A DNA stretch of 64,000 bases from JBAMOY01 sp037071015 (GTDB lineage: Bacteria; Bacillota_I; Bacilli_A; RF39; UBA660): positions 620,001 through 684,000 of the forward strand of contig JBAMOY010000001.1 in NCBI GenBank assembly GCA_037071015.1. The letters run 5' to 3'. Below the pieces are notes generated by a model, which was not told the origin of the DNA, made no database searches, and worked only from the letters and a program-made list of their open reading frames with translations. A program made the position numbers and the translations under genes. This document shows, piece by piece, positions 59,426-64,000 of this stretch (position 1 is its first letter; each line of letters begins with the position of its first letter).

Positions 59426-59448
59426 CAAAAAAGAAGCTTTAAGCTTCT
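59424..59448 (-). terminator. Terminator of the rpsP-khpA operon
   Basis: Minus strand AGAAGCT-TAA-AGCTTCT followed by TTTTTTG, overlapping the khpA stop. Confidence 0.85.
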
Positions 59449-59686
59449 AAAAAGAATCAATATTAATACGAACCTTTTTATGATTAGTATTATAAGCCGC
59501 TGCTTGAACAATTGTACGAATCGAATTAGCTATCGTACCACCGCGACCAATAACAGCTCCAATCTCATCATTACTAACCAAAACTTCAATCGTCACCAAT
59601 TCCTCATCAACGATTTCTTTTACTGATACTGAATCAGGATCCTTAACTAAACTTTTAACTAAATATTCTGTCAACTCAACTAACAC
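59447..59686 (-). CDS. khpA: KH-domain RNA-binding protein KhpA
   Basis: A 79-residue single KH domain; the GxxG loop is in GAVIGRGGTIANSIRTIVQAAA. Works with KhpB as an RNA chaperone affecting cell division and envelope genes in Gram-positives. Two bases from rpsP, in one operon. Confidence 0.95.
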   Translation of the reverse strand: MLVELTEYLVKSLVKDPDSVSVKEIVDEELVTIEVLVSNDEIGAVIGRGGTIANSIRTIVQAAAYNTNHKKVRINIDSF

Positions 59687-59688
59687 GA

Positions 59689-60018
59689 TTATTTAGCTTC
59701 TTTCTTAGTTGCTTTTTTTGTACTTGTTTTAGAATTAGTTTTTTCTTTTTTTACCATTTTTGTATTATGGAATTTTTCTAAAACTCCAGCTTTACTTAAT
59801 AAAGATCTAACAGTATCAGTTGCAATTGCTCCTTGACCTAGCCATTTTAAAGCTACTTCTTCGTCAATTTTAATTTCTGCTGGTTCTACAACTGGATTGT
59901 AAGTACCAACTATTTCAATAAATCTACCATCTCTAGGACTTCTAGAGTCAGCAGCAACAATACGGTAAAATGGTCTTTTCTTTGCTCCCATTCTTTTTAA
60001 TCTTAATTTAACTGCCAT
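59689..60018 (-). CDS. rpsP: Ribosomal protein bS16
   Basis: A 109-residue bS16: MAVKLRLKRMGAKKRPFYRIVAADSRSPRDGRFIE is diagnostic. A lysine-rich C-terminal extension (about 20 residues) is typical of low-GC species. Preceded by GGAGGGATAGT. Confidence 0.97.
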   Translation of the reverse strand: MAVKLRLKRMGAKKRPFYRIVAADSRSPRDGRFIEIVGTYNPVVEPAEIKIDEEVALKWLGQGAIATDTVRSLLSKAGVLEKFHNTKMVKKEKTNSKTSTKKATKKEAK

Positions 60019-60061
60019 ACTATCCCTCCATTCACTGTTACAATTTTAACATATCAAAAGA

Positions 60062-60091
60062 AAAGTGTCAACTGTTTTTTGTTGACACTTT
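60062..60091 (-). terminator. Terminator between cotE-like and rpsP genes
   Basis: AAAGTGTCAAC pairs with GTTGACACTTT (11 bp), T-rich on the minus-strand 3' side, overlapping the cotE-like stop. Confidence 0.75.
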
Positions 60092-60623
60092 ATTGTATGT
60101 AATCTTCATTAACTTTATTATCAATTTCCTCTTCTACTTTTTCATCCATTTCATCATCAATTTCTTCCCATGGTTCTTCTTCCTCTTCAATAGCAATCTT
60201 CATTTTAGTTTCACCGACAATTTCGACACCTAACTCTTTTTCAATATCGAAGGTAATAACACCATTGTCTTCAATATTAACTTTAGAACAACTAGGTTGC
60301 TTTAAAGTCCTAACAATGATATCCGTATCGCCAGTTAAATCAGCATCCGTTCTCGTTTTAACGTTGAATAAATCATTATATTCGATCTTTTTATTAACAA
60401 CCGTAGTTTTACTATCATTATCATATGAATACCAAATGTTTACATCGAATGATCCATCAACGCCAACCTTTCCCCCTGATTTATAACCTTTAAACTTATG
60501 ATTAATTACCCAACAACCAAGAACCGTCGTTGGATTATCAGATATCGTAATACTATAATTATTTTTAAAATATTTCTTACCTTTTCCGATAACAGCTTTA
60601 GTAACTATTTCTTTAAATGCCAC
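60090..60623 (-). CDS. cotE: CotE-like outer spore coat protein
   Basis: About 177 residues from GTG 60623 after AGGGGTGATATA; a longer TTG start lies inside that site. FKEIVTKAVIGKGKKYFKNNYSITISDNPTTVLGCWVINHKFKGYKSGGKVGVDGSFDVNIWYSYDNDSKTTVV and TIVRTLKQPSCSKV-like segments match CotE closely, with the acidic C-terminal tail seen in that family. CotE organises the outer coat in spores. miaB lies two genes upstream, recalling the miaB-ymcA-cotE order of Bacillus. Confidence 0.87.
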   Translation of the reverse strand: MAFKEIVTKAVIGKGKKYFKNNYSITISDNPTTVLGCWVINHKFKGYKSGGKVGVDGSFDVNIWYSYDNDSKTTVVNKKIEYNDLFNVKTRTDADLTGDTDIIVRTLKQPSCSKVNIEDNGVITFDIEKELGVEIVGETKMKIAIEEEEEPWEEIDDEMDEKVEEEIDNKVNEDYIQ

Positions 60624-60670
60624 TATATCACCCCTCAATCTAATTTATGCAACTACGGGTTAAAAGTATA

Positions 60671-60700
60671 CAAAAAAAGTAGTATTAAGAACTACTTTTT
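60671..60700 (-). terminator. Terminator of the anchored-protein gene
   Basis: AAAAAGTAGT pairs with ACTACTTTTT, followed on the minus strand by more T. Confidence 0.8.
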
Positions 60701-60702
60701 TA

Positions 60703-62577
60703 TTAAACATTATAATCATAGTTATAGTTACTTGGTAACCCTGTACCACTATTAGTCATTCCGCCAAACATAGCATTAAAATTATTAATTAAATTGACAA
60801 GACCTTCATTAGTCATTAATTTAGTTCCAATCGCGTTTACATCAGCCTCTGTTAGTAAATTGTAATCAACACTATTTGTTGTATCAACCTTGTTAAAAGT
60901 GGTGTCATAAGCAACAGATGATTTCATATTAACTTTAACATTAACTGTGTTAGGCACACTTATAGAAACTTCCATATCGTTACTAACATTCTTATCTCCC
61001 TTAGTAATGTTAGTTTTAATAGTTCCAGTCAACACATCTTCATTATTTTGGGTTGCTACTAAGGCATAATTATTTTCTGTTGTTTCGGTAACAGATGCAG
61101 ATAATGTATCATTTTCATCTTTCATCTCAATACCAACTTTAACAACATCATTTAACAATCCTTCAGTATAAATAGCGACAGTTATCACTGTTTTATCATC
61201 AGGATCAACTTCACCTATTTCTGATATCGCATCTTCTAAGGCAGCTTTAGTATCAACATTTTCATCATCACTAATTTTGTTAACTGCACTAATAAAGTCA
61301 GCATCATCTTTTAGCGTCGTTAAAATGCTTCTACTGATACGATTAAAATTAGCATTAGTCAAAACAAGCGCATTTTTAGTTACTTTTACATCTTTACCAT
61401 CAATCTTAATCGTTTCTTCACTTTTAACAAAATCATCTTTAATTAAAGCCTTAGTTAAAGCACGTTCAGCGCTATTTAAAATAGTTTTTAATTCATTTTT
61501 ATTATTAGTAGTATTGAAAAGATTATCATAACCTTCTACATCACTAGAAATATATTTAGCATATACATCCTTTAATAAAATATACATTTTACTATTTTCA
61601 CCATATATACTTGCATCGATTAAATTATCACTATTATAGGTTGAATGTAAATCAAAACTCATTAACTTGTTTTTATAATCAACCGCATATTCATAATCCA
61701 AAGCAATACCATTAAACATGTCAAAAACGGCTTGCATACTTTGATCAGTCGCAGTAATCTCATAACTTAACGATCCCTTACCACTAACTGTATCGTAATC
61801 CATCGAAGTAACAACGTTTTCTCTTAAATAATCAAAGCTTTTAGAAATGGCCGTATCAAATACTTTTTTAGGCCCCGTAAAGAACACAAAATATAAAATT
61901 GCTAATATTGCTAATAAAGCTATAACAATAATCACTGGTAAAATAAATTTATTTTTCTTTTTAGGTTTTTCCATATTATTGTTTTCCACACCACTATTTA
62001 AAGTTGGTGGCACTAACGGTGGGTCTTGATTAATCAAAAAATCTTGATTTCCCGCTGGTTGCATTGGTTCCTCCGTCCTTGGTTCAGTGCCGGAACCAGG
62101 TAAATCAATTGGGTTTAAATCAACATTATTCATAACATTTGGTTGCATACCAGTTGGTACTTCATTAGCGGTATTTTCAGAAACAGTATTTTCACTATCT
62201 GTTGTTACCGTATCAGTCATTCCAAAACTAGTACTCTCTAAAATTGAAGGTTCACTAATATTATTTGTTGTACTATCAGTAGTTACTTGCTCCACTGAAT
62301 CATCTGTTACTTCCATAGAAACAGCACTATCAATTTCTTTAAAAGCACTACTACTATCAATCGTCAATGGTTCTTCAATATCCAATACTTCTGTTTCTTC
62401 ACCAATCTCATTACTATAATTAGAAGATGTTTCACCTACTCCTAAATTAGTACTAGTTTCATCGACAGGTGTATTAAAAATATTTGTCAAGTCCTCCTCT
62501 GGAACATTAACACTAGGATTTACTGAATTAACGTCATTTAATCCATTATCCATATCATGAGTTTGTCTATCATCCAT
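60703..62577 (-). CDS. Membrane-anchored protein with large extracytoplasmic domain
   Basis: About 624 residues from ATG 62577 with AGGAG upstream. Residues about 1-205 are Ser/Thr/Glu/Asp-rich and disordered, followed by KPKKKNKF, one membrane helix (ILPVIIVIALLAILAILYFVFF), then about 390 residues of folded domain with repeated beta patterns (GKGSLSYEITA ... YEYAVDYKNKLMSFDLHSTYNSD). Topology: cytoplasmic N, external C. It may belong to DUF-type cell-surface proteins of gut Bacilli; function unknown. Confidence 0.7.
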   Translation of the reverse strand: MDDRQTHDMDNGLNDVNSVNPSVNVPEEDLTNIFNTPVDETSTNLGVGETSSNYSNEIGEETEVLDIEEPLTIDSSSAFKEIDSAVSMEVTDDSVEQVTTDSTTNNISEPSILESTSFGMTDTVTTDSENTVSENTANEVPTGMQPNVMNNVDLNPIDLPGSGTEPRTEEPMQPAGNQDFLINQDPPLVPPTLNSGVENNNMEKPKKKNKFILPVIIVIALLAILAILYFVFFTGPKKVFDTAISKSFDYLRENVVTSMDYDTVSGKGSLSYEITATDQSMQAVFDMFNGIALDYEYAVDYKNKLMSFDLHSTYNSDNLIDASIYGENSKMYILLKDVYAKYISSDVEGYDNLFNTTNNKNELKTILNSAERALTKALIKDDFVKSEETIKIDGKDVKVTKNALVLTNANFNRISRSILTTLKDDADFISAVNKISDDENVDTKAALEDAISEIGEVDPDDKTVITVAIYTEGLLNDVVKVGIEMKDENDTLSASVTETTENNYALVATQNNEDVLTGTIKTNITKGDKNVSNDMEVSISVPNTVNVKVNMKSSVAYDTTFNKVDTTNSVDYNLLTEADVNAIGTKLMTNEGLVNLINNFNAMFGGMTNSGTGLPSNYNYDYNV

Positions 62578-62674
62578 ATTCAAACACTCCTATTCTTCTA
62601 TATTATACTTTTAGATTATCAAATATAAGACATTTAGTCAATAAATTTATCAAACAATGTCAAAAAATAGCTAA

Positions 62675-64000
62675 TTAATTAGCTATTTCTCCATCCATAC
62701 TCCATGTTTTAACATCAGTAATTTTAACATCAACTATTTTTCCAATATAATTTTTATTACCACGAATATTAACCAACTTCATCGTATCGGTATATCCCAT
62801 CAACATATTATCGTCTTTATCACTAGTACCTTCAACTAAAACCGAAACTGTCTTGCCAATATAACGTTGATTAGCCGCATTAGAATAATTATTTACCAAT
62901 TCATTTAATCGTTGCAAACGATCATTTTTAACATCTAAACTAACATCATCATGCATTTTTTCGGCTGGTGTACCCTTGCGTGGTGAAAAAATAAAAGTAA
63001 ATGCTGAATCAAATTCACATTCTTTAACTACATCCAACGTTGCTTGAAAATCCTCTTCTGTTTCACCAGGAAAACCAACGATAATATCTGTCGTAATTGA
63101 CGAATAAGGTAGTGCTTCTTTTAACTCGTGAAACAAATCTAAATAAGAATCCTTTGTATAACGACGTCCCATAAGTTTTAATATGCGATCACTACCAGAT
63201 TGTAATGGTAAATGAATATAAGGCATAATATTAGGATATTTTTTTATTACTGCAATCATTTCATCTGTAAAATCCCATGGATGACTAGTTACAAAACGAA
63301 TTCTTGGAATTCCCGTTTTAGCAACATCCTCCAATAAATTATCCATTCGATAATCGATATTTAAATCTTTACCATATGCATTAACATTTTGGCCTAGTAA
63401 AGTAACTTCCTTATAACCCTTTTTCAATAATTGGTTAACCTCTTCCAAAATATATTCTGGTGTTCGACTACGTTGCTTACCTCTCGTATAAGGAACAATA
63501 CAGTAAGTACAGAACTTATCACAACCATACATAATATTAATCCAAGCTTTATACTTACTATCTCTTTTAACAGGAATATTTTCAATAATATCGCCCTCAA
63601 TACTATACACTTCAATTTCTAACTCTTTCTTCGTCATCGTTTTAAATAAGATATTAGGTAAGTTATGAATATTATGAGTTCCAAATACTATATCTAACCA
63701 CTTATACTTAGATAAAATTTCATCAACGACACTTTCTTCTTGAGCCATGCAACCACATATACCAGCAATCAGATGGGGACGACTTTCCTTTAAATGTTTA
63801 ATACGACCAATCATACCAAAAACTTTGTTATGTGCATTTTCTCTAATAGCGCAAGTATTTAATAAAATTAAATCGGCATCTTCCATCGAATCAGTTTCTT
63901 CAAAACTCATATCCTCTAAAATAGCTTTGATATTCTCAGTATCGTGTTCGTTCATTTGACAACCATAAGTTTTAACATAATACTTTTTGTTATCACCTAA
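62675..64000 (-). CDS. miaB: tRNA-2-methylthio-N6-dimethylallyladenosine synthase, 5' end cut
   Basis: The frame is open to the window edge; 15 codons upstream of the first internal ATG encode KKYYVKTYGCQ, the true family N terminus, so the start lies outside. Cluster-binding cysteines in YGCQMNEHDTE, NTCAIRENA and GICGCMAQEE; radical SAM motif GCDKFCTYCIVPYTRGKQRSR; TRAM domain at the end (IGKTVSVLVEGTS). It adds the methylthio group to A37 of tRNAs. Confidence 0.96.
   Translation of the reverse strand, partial: LGDNKKYYVKTYGCQMNEHDTENIKAILEDMSFEETDSMEDADLILLNTCAIRENAHNKVFGMIGRIKHLKESRPHLIAGICGCMAQEESVVDEILSKYKWLDIVFGTHNIHNLPNILFKTMTKKELEIEVYSIEGDIIENIPVKRDSKYKAWINIMYGCDKFCTYCIVPYTRGKQRSRTPEYILEEVNQLLKKGYKEVTLLGQNVNAYGKDLNIDYRMDNLLEDVAKTGIPRIRFVTSHPWDFTDEMIAVIKKYPNIMPYIHLPLQSGSDRILKLMGRRYTKDSYLDLFHELKEALPYSSITTDIIVGFPGETEEDFQATLDVVKECEFDSAFTFIFSPRKGTPAEKMHDDVSLDVKNDRLQRLNELVNNYSNAANQRYIGKTVSVLVEGTSDKDDNMLMGYTDTMKLVNIRGNKNYIGKIVDVKITDVKTWSMDGEIAN

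Overview
The window is very AT-rich chromosomal DNA from a low-GC Gram-positive bacterium with the standard genetic code (tryptophan is TGG in essentially every gene). A CotE-like spore coat gene close to miaB, together with rpsP-khpA and uppS-cdsA-rseP, points to a spore-related member of the Bacilli/Erysipelotrichia part of the Bacillota, probably a gut organism. I cannot place it more precisely from sequence alone.

Layout. Bases 1-6260 are host DNA on the minus strand: an ABC exporter (permease cut by the window edge), then a small island with an amidoligase-like gene, a membrane protein and its own tyrosine integrase, then a GNAT acetyltransferase and a TfoX-N protein. Bases 6261-54097 are one apparently complete 47.8 kb temperate siphophage prophage inserted in the 3' end of tRNA-Thr(CGT); a 25-bp direct repeat of the tRNA end marks both junctions. 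Bases 54073-64000 are host again: the tRNA, an ABC exporter, rseP-cdsA-uppS, khpA-rpsP, cotE, a secreted/anchored protein and miaB (cut by the right edge).

Inside the prophage, reading right to left: integrase (plus strand), lipoprotein and CI-like repressor (plus), a divergent immunity region, then a long minus-strand early operon (HTH protein, replication proteins, Rad52-like annealing protein, methyltransferase, PD-(D/E)XK exonuclease, a 71-repeat protein, macro-domain protein, SSB, RusA, small proteins). A plus-strand accessory block with a serine recombinase sits at 33.6-36.1 kb. A second minus regulatory block (29.4-32.6 kb) leads into packaging, head, tail and lysis genes. At the left end, beside attL, lies a type III toxin-antitoxin locus (RNA repeats, terminator, ToxN/CptN-like toxin) and a separate four-hairpin RNA.

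The prophage is unusually rich in RNA: (i) the type III antitoxin RNA; (ii) a roughly 1.1-kb non-coding transcript at 39.9-41.0 kb with tRNA-like ends and a 0.8-kb ornate core, resembling the GOLLD/ROOL class; (iii) a group I intron with a GIY-YIG gene in the tape-measure gene; (iv) a family of covarying hairpins just ahead of five structural genes; (v) a structured 0.3-kb element between portal and scaffold genes. It also carries one GIY-YIG and three HNH homing genes (one HNH broken by a stop), two lysogeny-type lipoprotein genes, and a 22-bp repeat that occurs exactly three times, each time at a promoter-like position.
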